64,000 bases of DNA from Camellia lanceoleosa (lineage: Eukaryota > Streptophyta > Magnoliopsida > Ericales > Theaceae), in NCBI GenBank assembly GCA_025200525.1, contig CM045762.1, positions 86,494,717-86,558,716 on the forward strand, given 5' to 3'. The notes under the pieces were generated by a model that was not told where the DNA came from, did not search any database, and worked only from the letters and a program-made list of their open reading frames with translations. Shown here one piece after another: positions 23,771 through 36,355 of this stretch. The position numbers and the translations under genes were made by a program. Each line of letters opens with the position of its first letter. Positions within the stretch are counted from its first letter, which is position 1.

Positions 23771-23904
23771 ATAGTACAGTAGTTACAAAAGGGGACAAAC
23801 TCCAACCATGCTGGAATCATGAGAGGACGAAAAACAAACAATCAAGCGCGCATACAACGCAACCTGAGACAAATTCCAAACACACTAAAATCGTGAGAGG
23901 AGGG

Positions 23905-24975
23905 ACAGGGTGAAACATGGGGACATATCCCCGTGTTTCGGAATGGCTCAAGCATTTGGAACGTATTCCAAATGCTCTTAACCGAAAAGGGAGAAACACA
24001 GGGACATATCCTGGTGTTTCGGAAAGGAGGAGAAACATAGGGATATATCTTGGTGTTTCGAAAAAAAGGAGAAACATGGGGACGTGTCCCGATGTTTCAG
24101 AAAGAAGGAGAAATATAGGGACGTATCCCGGTGTTTCGGAATGGCTCAAGCATTGGAACGTATTCCAAATGCTCTTAACCGAAAAGGGAGAAACACAGGG
24201 ACATATCTCGGTGTTTCGGAAAGGAGGAGAAACATAGGGACATATCCCGGTGTTTCGGAAAAAAGGAGAAACATAGGGGCATATCCCGGTGTTTCGGAAA
24301 AGAGGAGAAACATAGGGATATATCCTGGTGTTTTAGAAAGAAGGAGAAACATAGGGACGTATCCCGGTGTTTCAGAAAGAAGAAGAAACATAGGACGTAT
24401 CCTGGTATTTTGGAATGGCTCAAGCATTGGAATGTATTCCAAATGCTCTTAACCGAAAAGGGAGAAACACAGGGACATATCTCGGTGTTTCAGAAAGGAG
24501 GAGAAACATAGGAACATATCCCGGTGTTTCGGAAAAAAGGAGAAACATAGGGACATATCCCGGTGTTTCAGAAAAAGAAAGAGAAACATAGGGACGTATC
24601 CCGGTGCTTCGGAAAGGAAAGGGAAACATAGGGACGTATCCCGATGTTTCGGAATGGCTCAAGCATTGGAATGTATTCCAAATGCTCTTAATAGAAAAGG
24701 GAGAAACACAGGTACATATCTCGGTGTTTCGAAAAGGAGGAGAAACATAAGAACATATCCCGGTGTTTCGGAAAAAAAGGGAAACATAAGGACACATCCC
24801 GGTGTTTCAAAAAATGAAGGAGAAACATAGGGACGTATCCCGGTGCTTCGGAAAGGAAAGGGAAACATAGGGACGTATCCCGGTGTTTCAGAATGGCTCA
24901 AGCATTGGAATGTATTCCAAATGCTCTTAACCGAAAAGGGAGAAACACAAGGACATATCTCGGTGTTTCAGAAGG
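23905..24975. repeat. 39-bp repeat in ~240-bp higher-order units
   Basis: The basic 39-bp unit contains TATCCCGGTGTTTCGGAAA followed by GGAGAAACATAGGGACA. Every few units the array is punctuated by a distinct block, GGCTCAAGCATTGGAA plus TATTCCAAATGCTCTTAA, near 23943, 24143, 24416, 24655 and 24894. The spacings are about 200, 272, 239 and 240 bp. The unit is exactly 13 codons long and free of stops, so both strands show 13-residue repetitive frames. Confidence 0.88.
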
Positions 24976-24994
24976 GAGACATAACAATGCAACA

Positions 24995-25160
24995 AGAGAA
25001 AAGGCACACCTCTCAGCGTATTACACGCGAGAGAGAGAAAAGGTAAATTTCCCAACGTATCATACGCAAGAGAAGAAAGGTAAAATTTCTCAGCGTATCA
25101 CACGCAAGAGAAGAAAGGTAAACTTCTCAGTGTATCACACGCAAGAGAAGAAAGGGCTGT
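24995..25160. repeat. ~38-bp tandem repeat, CACACGCAAGAGAAGAAAGG units
   Basis: Four to five units of TCTCAGCGTATCACACGCAA followed by GAGAAGAAAGGTAAA. It continues from the 39-bp array and belongs to the giant element. Confidence 0.8.
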
Positions 25161-27004
25161 GCAAGAAAGCGCAGTCATCCAAACGCGTGTCAAACGCGAG
25201 AGAAGAAAGGTATCAGTTAAACTGAACCGGAACGTGCCTGAATGAACAGTACATACAATACTGTGCAAGAACGGGAAAGAAACTAGATAGGTAAAAATGC
25301 AACACAATGCATGATACTAAAAGAATGCAATAAACAAACAAAGCAGCGCTTTAGAAAGCACCTCATGAGATGAGTGGCGGTGAACCGCTCTACTCTGATG
25401 GGGATCCCCCCCTTTTTGTGTTCTTTGAACTCTTACCTTCAACTCACAGTATAAAGGTGCTGAAATGTTGACAAGGAGCAATGTCTGCTGGGGAAACCAT
25501 GGATGCTGCTTTTCTCCCTGACTAGATTCACAACTTTCCTTATTCTTCAATAGGGTGACAGACTAGGTTAGATCAGTATCCTGAATTGAGGCGCATACCC
25601 GCTGCCTCAACCTATGGGGCTTCCATACAGATTTCAAGCCGGGGATACACCTTTGGGTATTTAAACCAGACTTTAGTCTCGGAAATTCCAAACCTTTGTG
25701 TTCTAGGCAACAACCATTCGAACTCTAGTTTCCACCATCGCAATTGATTTCCTAGGAACTCATTGCGAACACAACCAAGATGCCTCTGGTAGGGATTGGT
25801 ACTCCAGGAGAGCGCTTCTGATTGCCATTCTGGCATGAAAAAAGGTCAACACAGTATTCTGTCCACTTTGAGCACGCAGCTCGTACAGCACACTGCTCAT
25901 TCTGAATATGTAGCCCATAACATAGTACTTTGTTTCTCTGAACACACAGCCCATTCTGAATACTGCTCATTCTGAACACACAACCCATAACATAGTACTC
26001 TATTTATTCGGTATACAAATGACTCAGACACTGCTCACTCAACACACAAATTTCATAACACAAAGTTTTGCCTCATTTTGAACACATGGGATGGAAAGAC
26101 GGAACTTTGTAGGAGTCGAAACAAACTCAGATGCTCCGAATTTTCCCTTTTTTTTTTCTTTTGCTTTGCAACCCGAAACCTATAGCTTCAGATAGGTCCT
26201 GATTCCACTGCTCTAAGATGACCCGGGTTGAACCCTACGGTTTTATAAAAGAACAAATTTTGTTTTGTACAAATGTGGAGAATGGCACAGCACTCTGAGC
26301 ACAAAACGATTTATTTTTGAACTTGAGAGATGAATTCTTGATTGGGGTATTGAGCCTACGACTGAACACAACGCACTATGACTCAACAACGGAAAACAAA
26401 AGGTAAACAACCTAAACACATCGAGAAACACTCGAAACGACTCAAAACAAGAATAGAGACAAAACAAAAAGACATGACACTCGGACGTGTACAGGGAGCC
26501 TGTTTCTTTAGGTATTGTTTCCCACAATTTCTTATTCCTGATTCTCACATCACTCGGTCCTCAGGCTCTGTTTTTCTGAAAAAGCGCTTTTCTCACTTTT
26601 TCTGTGATACCCCTGTTCCGTAGTATGCTAATTGGTCCTTAATTTGAGTATGATTATTTGTTTGGCATGATTTTATGTGTCATTATGTGAATATACGTAA
26701 TTTCAAAATTCTATCTGTTCACCGTAGGAATATCTGTTGAATAATCTGCTTCGAAAATTAAATTGAGGGCCTTATCGGTCATAGAACCCGAAATTGATTA
26801 CGCCATCGTGATTGGCATAATTTTTAGAGCCTACAGTGAAATTTAATTAAAAATTGATTCGGGTTAGATTAAATCGATTAAATTGATGAATAGTTCCAAA
26901 TTGCTTTATTATTATTATTATATTGTGAGTGGGGATTTATGTAAAGGCATTTTACACTCAATTCCCTTCCTTTAACTTCATTTGGGCTGATCAACTCTCT
27001 AGAG

Positions 27005-27009
27005 AGAGG
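27005..27009. repeat. Target-site duplication AGAGG (left)
   Basis: Identical to AGAGG at 30768-30772 on the far side of the solo LTR. Confidence 0.85.
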
Positions 27010-30000
27010 TGTAGACACCCCATTTTTGACCGTCCTCAAGACTTGGACGTCACCGCTTGAACACTCGGTGATTATCCATGTTTGTGTTTGTTTGGAGTTC
27101 CCGGAGTTCTCGGCTATGCGCCTTGCCTCAGGATCTCCGAACTCGACTGTTTTGTATTTGGTTTTGCACCAAACACTTGTGCTTTGCCTTGGAGGGGCAG
27201 GGAATGCTTTGTGAGGCATCCCCAAACACCACCGGCAGTGGCTAGAGGCCACCGGCTGGTGATTGTTTCCATCGGCACTATATTGTGCCGGTCGGCACTA
27301 TTTTGTGCCGGTCGGCACTTTTTTTGGCAAAATGACCATTTTGCCCTTCCGACCACTTCTTTACTGCTTTTGGAGATATTTTCGCATGTTTCTTGCATTT
27401 TGTTTCCCTCCATACACGTGTATGGAGGGATGCCCTCCTTGTAAGCTTGTTTGACAAGCTTTACAAGATGGTTGCCTATGAGGAAAGGCTTCTTCTCTTG
27501 GCTTAAGGGTTACAAAAATTTTAGACATTTTAGACAGGCCAAGCTCTGGTTTTTAGGGTTAGGATAGATACACATCCTATCTCTCTTCTTCTCTCTTGTT
27601 TTGTACACTAGGTGTTTGTGTCATACTTTTGCTCACCAACACCTAGTGTTTCACCTTCCTTGGGTTCTTGAAGGTCCAGAGGTTTGTTTTGGAGCTTTGG
27701 AGCTGGTTTGGTGCTCAAGGAAACCAACACATCACCATTGTTGAAGTTAATCATCAAGGGTAAGAAACTACCCCTTTTTACCCCATTCTTGAATTCCATT
27801 TTTGCCTAGTTTAAAACAGTTCTTGTGCTTGGTCTATAACACATAAAAGTTCTGTTTTTTAAGCCTCTTTATTGTTTATTAAGAGTGCTTGGTGGTTTGG
27901 GTAGGTTTGACCACCCTTAGGCCTTGAAAAGGCCACTTTTGGTGCTATTTTGTGAGAGATCCAAGACTTTGGTGTTAGGATCTCTTCACCACTAAAATCT
28001 TGAGGGATTTCAGTGGTGAAGATGATGCCTTAGAGTCTCAAGAAGGAGAGGACCACCCCCTCTCCTTGATGTCCTTGAAAAGGGCAAGATTTGGCTTCTT
28101 GAGGGAGCTTGTGCTTAAGTGTGTGTTGAGCATGTTTGGTTTGTTTTTCATGCTTATATTGCCATGATATAACATGTTTCTAAGTTGGTTTAGGTCCCTT
28201 ATGCATGCTTAGCATAGTTGCCTTGTAATGTCTTTTGATCCTCTAACATGCCTAGGTTGTATGTCTTAACTTCTAGCATGTTTTAGGCTTGCATTTGTGA
28301 AGTTTTTGTGCTCATATTTCCATGTTTTAGGTCTGTCTCATGTTGTTTGAGCCAACCATAGCATGTTTAATATAGCTTCTTTGCATTGGGCTTGTTGGCC
28401 TTAAGAGCATGAGTGTGTAGCATGCCTTGCTTGCTTCATTTTTGACGGTTTGGAACCATTTTGCATGCTATTTCAGTCCTTCATACATGTTTGTTTGATT
28501 GCTTAGCATGCCTCTTTAATGCTTTAAGAGTATGTGTTAAATGCTCCATGTTTTGGCTTTAATGCATGCCTTTGGATTCATGTCATCTAGATGCCATCTA
28601 GGTGGTCCTTTAGGCTTAGTTTTATGTGTTAAAACTCTGTTTTTAAGTGTTTAAGTATGGCCATGTGTGGTTGTGCTAAGTGTGGTTCAAAGCCTCATTG
28701 ATTTGCTTTGAACCTTAGACCATTTGCATGCTTTGTTTGGCTTGTTTTGTTGCATGATTTGGCATCATGTTTTGCATGATTTTCAGAGCTTTACAACGTG
28801 TGTTTATTGTCCTTGTTTGGTATCTCCAAGTGTGCTTGGGGGTTGCCATGTTTATGCCTTGGGTTTGGACCATAACACTTGCATGTGTGTGTGTGTGTTT
28901 AGTCTCCATTTCTAGGCACTTTGGCCACTGATTTTAGGCCAATTGGGAGTAGTCTAATTCATGTTTTAGTCCACTCCATTGCTTGGTTTATATGCCTCTT
29001 TTCTTAGGTTGTATGCCTAACATGTTTAGCTTACTTGTATGTTTGCATTGTATTGCCATATTGCATACTAGTTGACATGCTTAGGGCTTCATTGCATTGA
29101 CATGCATGCTAAGCCTCTTGAAGTGAAGCGTGATAGAGGTTTAGCACCCTTGTGTGTTTGTTTGCATTGCATGCATTTGAAATCAAAATTGCACTCTTGG
29201 TTCTTTGGGCCATCATGCATTGAAATGCGTGATTGGTGGTCCGAGAATCGAGGCACATGTCCCTTTGAGTCGCTAACATGATAAGGAGTGTGTTTGGTGC
29301 ATACATGCTTTGAATTACATTGCCATGCAAGTTGTGTCCTCTGCTGCTGTGAGTTGCAGGTTCTGCAGGCATTTTGTGCCGACCGGCACTGTTTAGTGTC
29401 GACCGGCAGTCTAATGGCAGCCGATGGACGAATTCAGTGCCGGTGGCCACATCCTTCAGCCAGTGGTGTTCTACTCCAGCCGGTGATGATCTCCAGTACC
29501 CAAGGAAGTATTCCTAAGACTTTGGCAGTCTTCTGAGATGGAAAGCAGAGAAAACAGAGGCAATCATGCATGGCAGTGCGATTCCGAGTGAGTTCCGGGC
29601 GTGTGATGCATCTCGCCCTCTTCCCGAGGCATTTACTGCTTTAATTAACTTAGTTAATTTGTTAATTAATTTAATGAATCTGTAATATTTAATTAGCTTG
29701 CGTAGTTAATTTGTTATTGGGTTTTGTATATTCTTTTGGTCCCTCTGAGTGAGGGCAAATCTGTAATAAGTGTGTGTGAGTGGGTGTATGTCTTCCAAAC
29801 CCCCATTTCTTTCTATCCCTTTTATTTACCCGCTTTCGATGGTAGATTAGGGCATACTTATTTTAGCATACCTTATGCAATGCATGCGTGCATTCATGCA
29901 TTTGTTTACATGCACCGGGCTCGGTACATCATACAAACTGCATTGCAATTTTCAATTCCAAATTGAATACGTGCATCGAATAAAGTGCATTTCACGTGCC

Positions 30001-30767
30001 ATTTTTAGGGTTAGCCGAGCCTATCCTAATTACATGTTGTATGTGATGCATTAGTCACTCTAACATGAACTAGGGCACGCATGTTTGCTAACTAGTTTAT
30101 TGTTTTGGCACGGAGTACGATGTAAGTATTTATGCTTTAGCATATCGCATGCGTGTGAATGTTGCCATGACAGTATGCTTACCATGCGGCTAAGTGCTTA
30201 CATGAGATAAACTATTTGAATGCCTATGGGTGGAGGTTGGGTTGCTTGAGTTGGAAAACTCATTGAAATCCGTATTTTAGCTTACTTGCGAGTAGCAAAA
30301 TTCTAAAGCATTTTTAAACCAAACGGATATGCAATGTTTATTTCCAAATTAGGCAATCTAGTCTATACTTGTTTGCTGTGCGCATAACATAGAAATTCTA
30401 GGCTAATAATTGGAATAAGAGCATATAATGTTTTCAAAATCGGATATCACGGTTAGTAGAGGCCGGTCTTGACGGCGAAAAGGGTGCTCATAATGACCTT
30501 CCCGATCGTACAAGCTCGAGCCAAGACCACTTTGGTGATGACGGACATGGCCTTGAGCACCGAGTCGAGTTTCCTAAATTTCCCATTTTAAAATATTTAG
30601 GTGGCGACTCTGTAATCTGGCAAAGCAGTCCATGTTTGGCACTACTTTTCAAAAAAATCTGTTTTCTCAAACGATTTGCCGGATTTGGACTCTTTGGTTC
30701 AGATTTAGAACCGACACACAAAAGGGAGTCCGAACTGTAGAAAGAAGCCCCCACGGGCGCGTCTACA
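27010..30767 (+). mobile_element. Solo LTR of the Tat/Ogre-like family (layer 5)
   Basis: Starts TGTAGACACCCC, ends GGCGCGTCTACA and is 3758 bp long. It is flanked by perfect 5-bp duplications AGAGG. It is related to the LTRs of the giant element but in the opposite (plus) orientation. Shared marks are the terminal TTTTTGACCGTCCTCAAGA block, two CCGGCAGTGGCC-like islands (27225-27320 and 29375-29480), and the 3' end with GGTGGCGACTCTGTAATC. No internal region, so it arose by LTR-LTR recombination. The frames inside are not genes. Confidence 0.88.
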
Positions 30768-31384
30768 AGAGGCAAGGCCGGCTGTTAGGGTGAGAGAGGA
30801 GAGAATTGTGCAAATTTGGCCTAAAGCTTGGAAATCTTGGAGATTTAGCTCAAGAATTGACTAGAGCTTAGGAGATCAAAGCTTCTAGGTGAGTGATTCT
30901 TGGATTATGGTTTGTGATTTTGTGTGTTCAAGCTAATTTGGTGATCAAGAGTAAGATTGAAATGAAATTGGGTTGTATTTGTTGAATTGAAGCCTAATAT
31001 GTGCATGCATGTAGGAAATCACCTTGATATTGCATGTTTAAGCACAAATGTGTATAATCCATGTGAAATGTTAAAGGAAACTCATGTCTTGATCACCCTT
31101 TGTGTTACCTAAGTTGAGAATGTGGCTAATTCATCACATGCATGTACAATTTGAAAAGATAGGAGCTTGAAATGCATGAATATTTATGATAGAGTTGAAG
31201 TTGATGTCAATTTGAAACATGCAAGTGTGTAATTCTTGAAATTGAGCTTCCTAATGTTGTAATCTTGTATTGGTAGCATGTTAACATGTGCAAATGTGTA
31301 ATTTGAGCCATTGCATGCACATTTTGTTGGTTGGAATTCAAATTGGAGCTCAAGAACTCAATCTGGAAAACCCAGATTTTTTAT

Positions 31385-31600
31385 GTCCACTCGAGCGAGA
31401 AAATCGTGCTCCTAGTACTTTTTGTAAAGTTGGGTATCCGCTCGAGCGGAATATCTCACGCTCGAGCGGGAAGCTTTTGTGGACAGGCCTTCCGCTCGAG
31501 TGCTCTATTCTACGCTCGAGCATATTTTTCATGTAACCAGTACTTTTGCAGGCCTTAAGGGTCCGCACGAGCAGGGAAGTTTATGCTCGAGTAGGGACCC
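31385..31600. repeat. Cluster of CTCGAG palindromes
   Basis: Six or seven copies of CGCTCGAGCG-like palindromes in about 215 bp (for example CCGCTCGAGCGG and ACGCTCGAGCGG), with irregular spacing, inside the layer-4 solo LTR. Confidence 0.8.
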
Positions 31601-31935
31601 TGTTTTCTGAAATTTTGTATGCTCGTTCTGTGTTTTGTTTTCCGTTTTCTTTCACTTGTAAGCACTCTTAGCCATATGTTAAGCATTGTAAATGAGTTAA
31701 TGAGGTAAGAATGAAGCCTAAAGAGGAGTATGTGAATTAAAGAACGGATTGAACTGTTAGTGACCCTTTTGTGTTCATGAAATGTGTAGGGTCAAGCTCC
31801 AGGGCAAATCCACAAGCCGATCACTGTGAGTAATATTGATATTTGAATGCTTGTAAATGTCCAATTGTTTATTCTCTTATAAGTTCTATGAGTTGCTAAT
31901 TGGGATTGTGGACAGAAGTCTGACATGAATAAGTG

Positions 31936-32212
31936 AATGGACCGAAGGTCGTTTTGATAAACACAAATGGACCAAAGGTCGTTTTGATAAGAACTGAATG
32001 GAATGAAAGTCGTTTTGATAGAAATGAGTGGGCCGAAGGCCGTTTTGACATGAATGAGTGGGCCGAAGGCCGTTTTGACATGAATAGGTGGGCCGAAGGC
32101 TGTTTTGATATAAATGAATGGGCCGAAGGCCATTTTGACAAAAATGAACGGGCCGAAGGCCGTTTTGACATAAACGAATGGGCCGAAGGCCGTTTTGACA
32201 TGAGTGGAATTC
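31936..32212. repeat. 30-bp tandem repeat, GGCCGAAGGCCGTTTTGACA units
   Basis: About nine units with an exact 30-bp period in the later part (GGCCGAAGGC at 32031, 32061, 32091, 32121, 32151 and 32181). Each unit holds the palindromic GGCCGAAGGCC. Because 30 is divisible by three, several frames on both strands stay open. Confidence 0.92.
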
Positions 32213-32842
32213 TAAAGGGGCCAAGGGCCAGAACATTTGAAACTACAATCACTTAATTTGAATTTCGTATAGTTATACATATATCTGTTAAATAGAAATA
32301 TGGATTGGGCCTAAGGCCGTTTGGAGTATGTTGTTCTACATTGTTATGCAATTTCTGTATTTGATATTATTTACTGGGCTATCGCTCACGCTTATTCATG
32401 TGTTTGTAGGTGAGCCAAGAGAAGTCCAAACCCAGCCCCAGTGAAGTCCGCCAGAGACAATAAGAGTTTTGGAGAGTCAGCCTTGTGTCTCACGCACGAG
32501 ACCCATCCTTGCCATTTTGTTATGCATTTATACTTTGTCTTGCTGGAAAGGTCTTTGTGTATATTTGTATATAGTCTGTTATGGGTTGGCTCAGTTTAGA
32601 TGATCCTGTCCGTAAAGAAGTTATGCTACTGTACTTTTGATGTGGGTTATTAACGTATATGAGTATGGTTTATTTGATGTGCATATAAGCACGACTCTAT
32701 GGGCAAAGTTTTTAAATTTTTGCTTCCGTTTAGCCCCTTTACTCTGATGAGTTATGTCGGTTTTGGTTTGAGGCCGTAGGTAATCACAGGATTACTGGCC
32801 GGTTATGTCCTTAACCCATAGGGACGGGTTCGGGTCATAACA

Positions 32843-35330
32843 TTTTTTCTCAGCGCACATCTCTCTATTCTTCAATCTCTCATTTTTAATCCCTCTCCTG
32901 AGTGATTGATGGATAAACAAGAAGTTGCAGGCTCTTGCTCCTAGCATTCCGCTAGATTCTTCTTCTTCTGCTCAGAACAGTGAGCTTCTCCCGCAAAGGG
33001 GTTGTGCTACAACTGGGTGTGTAGCCAATCTGCAATTGACGTCGGTTAACGATGTTCTGCTGGGGAGTTTGGACGTGATTAGATCTATCCAGATGAGGGA
33101 GTGGAATACCCTGCTCTATTTCTATTCGTGCTTTGCACTTGGCTTGATACCTCGTTGTTCGGAGGATGAGAGAGCTTTCTGCCCTTTTGCTTTAAACTTC
33201 AGTTGTGCCCTTTTCTGGCAAGTAGAGTGCCCTTTCTGGAAAATGCATTGACAACGGGAAAAAGATAGAACACCTAACTCGACTGTGCCCCTAGTTCATC
33301 ATTTTGACCAATTTTTGTTTTTGAGCTCCTGCTAAAAAATTTTTTGACCAAAAAAAAAAGAGTTTGATTAACATGCTTATTCAACTTTTTGATTTGAAAT
33401 CATGCAAGTCAGGCTATGAGCACTGAAAATTTTCCTTTTTTGGGTCCAAGAAATGATCCAGTTTTGGAAAAATGGGATAATTTTCGAGAGAATTAGTCAA
33501 CCTCAGTAAAAATTCTCAAAAACTATTTTTGCAAACATCCACTGCTCAACGAGCACGAAACCTACTCTTGAGATGCACAACCTCATATCCAAAACAATGG
33601 AAAATTGCCCCTTGTGTAAATGGCACTACATGGCAACGGAAAGTTGTCCCTTGTTTGAATAGCACCGCAGCACACTGAACGGTAATGGAAAGTTGCCCCT
33701 TGTTTGAATAGTACCGTAGCACACTGTAACTAGTTCTCATAATGAAGGTCACAACCAAACTCCCGGATACAGCGAAGACAAAGATGATCAGAACCATTAC
33801 ATGGACATAGTCAATTTGGAAGTGTTTATGGCTGGACTTTAGAATGAAGTTGCCTACGTATCCCAAACATGGGAATCAAGCCTCACGTAGTTTCGGTTAA
33901 GGTATACTCGGGTATTAACCTCTCCTTTTGCGCTCTAACTTTTGCCAAGGCCGCCCTTCCAAGTTTTCAACCTTGCGAGCTTTGTTTTTCTTTTCTATTC
34001 ATTTCTTTTCTTCTTTTCTTTGCATTTTTCTTTTTTCTTTAGTTCATTTTCTTCTTTTTCTTGCTCTAACTTTTTCCTGGGTCAACTTTCCGGGTTTTCG
34101 GCCCAACGAGCCTCTCAAGGGTAAGAGTGTAGCTTTGTCCATGTCAAATCGTTTTAGGATCTCAAAGCCATCTGAATCCAGGAGAATGGCTGCTGTTCGC
34201 TGATGATGTAGAAGTCTATCCAATGGGGGCTAAATTTGCCCCTAGTGTTGTGGATAGGAACTCAATTGTACCTCAGCAATACTTTCTTCTTTCCTCCCTT
34301 CTGGGATTTGGCATTCTTGCCGATCTTCTTTAGCTTGAGAAATGTCCCAATTTTTTACTCTTCGAGCACATCTGACATTTTTGCCCCTAGTTCAAGGGTT
34401 GCTTCTGATCTAGCTTTGCAAGCTTCCTTTGATCACATCTGATCTTTTTGATCTGGCTTTTCTTGCCCCTAGTTCATGGGTTGCTTCAAATCTGGCCTAA
34501 CAGGCCTCACATTGATGGTTGACCATTGAACATTCTGAATCTAAGTTCAAGTTTTGAAAGCAAAAAGGGGTCGAGTCTCGAGGCTGAGAGCGATCCTAAG
34601 CTGCACAATCTCAAGAGCGATTCCACACAAGTCTTCGCAGAACCACGCAAAACATTTTTTGAAATCTTTTAAGAAAGCGACTAGTCGCTTGCGCTGAAGA
34701 CAATGTAGAACCAATCTGGATCAAGCCAGGATCCTTCTCAGTACTCACATTAACAAACATGATTTCATTCATTTAGGGCTTAGCATGCCTCTCTTTCTCT
34801 CAATTGATCAAATTTTGCAAATCCCGAGGAATTCCTCCCTCTTCGTTTTTGTCACAATGTTCAAAAAGTTTTGAAAAACTTAGGTCAATGCAATAATTTC
34901 GAGGCACAGAAAAGTAGGTGAAAAGCACTGTCGTTTCATTCAAACTTTCTCGCACAACCAGCGCAAGGCAGAAGCAAACACAAGAGTGTGAAAATTACTG
35001 CTGTTTCATTCAAATCCTCTGGTGTAACTGGCTCCATGGCAAAAATAGACCAAAAAAAAAGTGAAAAGACAAATACAAAACAAAATAGTGATATTCGAGA
35101 TAACACCCCCAGAATCACTCGACTCCTATATAACAGGACTGACTCGATACAACAAGACAGACCCGACTGACATAGTACAAAAAGACTGACTATACACAAG
35201 ACAACAAAACTGATTGAATACCCAAGTCAGAAAGTACAAAAGCTAGCATTCGCAAATGCTTAAAATAGTGCGTGCCATACACCACATCTGGAGTAAACTG
35301 AGCGCTGCCCGTAGGTGGTTCATCCCCTGA
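32843..35330 (-). other. Non-coding middle of the giant element
   Basis: Lies downstream of gag on the minus strand. The minus strand carries GGGATACGTAGGCAAC near 33850, a short motif I associate with the non-coding part of large plant Ty3/gypsy elements. There are also repeated TTGCCCCTTGTTTGAATAG (33640-33720) and TTGCCCCTAGTTCA (34380-34500) blocks. A plus-strand frame at 32925-33251 (108 residues, serine-rich start, antisense to gag) matches nothing I recognise. It needs a TTG start, because the ATG frame just upstream is stopped. Confidence 0.5.
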
Positions 35331-36355
35331 TCACATACTTGTATTATCCTCAAAGTTCACTGACCCAGTGATGATGGACTTTGCTGAGCTAGGTGGGAGG
35401 ACAACCCCGTTATCAAACAAATCCTGTACTTTATGGCGAAGACGGAAGCAGTTGTCAGTGGTATGGCCAGTTTGTTAATGGTACGCACAGTACTGGGTAG
35501 CGTCATGGCTAGGTGGAAGACGACTAGGGAGAGGTCGAGGCTCGAGGGGTTTAAGATGCCCCTTTTCAGCAAGGCTTGAAGCACCTTAGACAAAGGCATG
35601 TAGAGGGCATGAAAGACCCTGTGACCTCGGGGCAGATACTTCAAGTTTTGTGCATTTTTACTGGATGCACTAGCAAAAGGATCGACAGATACAGGCCTGG
35701 CTTGCTGATTTTTTTTGGGTGCAGAATTAGGGTTAGAGGGAACGGTTCTGGTATGATGACCCTTCTCTCGATTTTCCCCTTGGCTTGAACTGCCCTCGGT
35801 TTGAGTAGGGAACGTGTCATCCACAGTTTTTGCAGCAACTGCGAGCACTTGCTGTTTATTCAGTCCTCCGACTTTCAAAGCCTCAACAGCCTGCAGAAGT
35901 TGTTCGTAGGGATCAATGTCTGCCCCCATCTTGTTCTTTCCACTAGCCTCAGCTTGGTCGAAGGTTTGGGTTGCTACCTCAGTGCGGAACCCAGTTATTG
36001 TTGGAATGCCATTGCCTATACTCAAGATGGGTTCAGGTTGGCTGAGTTCAATTACGATTCGCCCCAATAGCGGGGGTTCTTCCGGCATGAAGTTTCCAGC
36101 ATATGATACGATCGGCAGCAAGGCCGACATTCCATAAGCTAGATCAGACACAGATCTCTGAAGATCACCGATCATTCCCATCAGCTCAAAAGTTGTGGGC
36201 TCACGGGCTTGGAAAAATTGGGGTTCCCAGATTGGATGTGCGGCAGGCGACCTGGGCGGGCGTTGCATCTCAACATCGGTCTCACCTTACATGGTGATTC
36301 CTTGGTTTAGTGCTGTTGCCATGACCACAATTTCTTCCGAATTTTGTGTCATCAT
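35331..36355 (-). pseudogene. gag of the giant element, broken
   Basis: Minus-strand frame from ATG at 36355 (MMTQNSEEI..., resembling the AQNAEEFTAV start of the copy at 50.3 kb). It is interrupted by a TAA near 36288, then open for about 300 codons. The last part shifts frame into a zinc-knuckle-like segment (YCAYH, a stop, QTGHTTDNC, FRLRHKVQDLFDN) before ending at 35331. The usual long retrotransposon-gag core seems to be missing. The acidic/proline linker and the PLSKVLQALLKRG block before the knuckle are kept. Gag would package the element's RNA. At least one stop and one frameshift make it non-functional. Confidence 0.7.

Larger units (their letters stand above)
22426..26602 (-). other. 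Non-coding 3' internal region of the giant element
   Basis: No coding capacity recognised. Most of it is occupied by minisatellites (22860-23480, 23560-23770, 23905-24975 and 24995-25160). It also holds a short duplicated block at 25850-26010 (CACTGCTCATTCTGAA and CCCATAACATAGTACT units). Long frames on both strands arise from repeat periods divisible by three. Confidence 0.7.
26603..32842. mobile_element. Solo LTR (layer 4), split by a younger solo LTR
   Basis: Begins TGTGATACCCC (26603) and ends GGGTCATAACA (32842). Flanks are TTTTTC on the left and TTTTTTC on the right, compatible with a target duplication within a T-run plus one base of slippage. Own sequence is 26603-27009 and 30773-32842, about 2.5 kb; the rest is the layer-5 solo LTR. 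No coding region. It carries a CTCGAG-rich patch and a 30-bp minisatellite. Assigning it as a solo LTR rests on the TG...CA ends and the flanks, without a second LTR for comparison. Confidence 0.55.

Noticed and set aside
22782..23841. Cys/Tyr/Leu-rich minus-strand frames
   Set aside because: By-products of the GCGTAACAGCGCAAGT and CAATGCACTAACAGG tandem repeats; no recognisable protein.
23817..24901. Several overlapping long frames on both strands with 13-residue repeats
   Set aside because: They are produced by a 39-bp minisatellite whose period is divisible by three. No start context, no conserved domain, and both strands are equally open.
25612..26623. Several 60-100 residue frames on both strands
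   Set aside because: They lie in the non-coding interior of the giant element around short duplicated blocks; no motif, and frames overlap without consistency.
31792..32256. Four frames of 107-118 residues on both strands
   Set aside because: All arise from the 30-bp tandem repeat in the layer-4 solo LTR.
32925..33251. 108-residue plus-strand frame as a possible antisense gene of the giant element
   Set aside because: No family resemblance, no good ATG, and no match to the antisense gene at 61.6 kb; kept only as a note within the region entry.
33546..33866. 106-residue minus-strand frame in the giant element
   Set aside because: It overlaps non-coding repeats and the GGGATACGTAGGCA motif of large gypsy elements; no domain and no supporting context.
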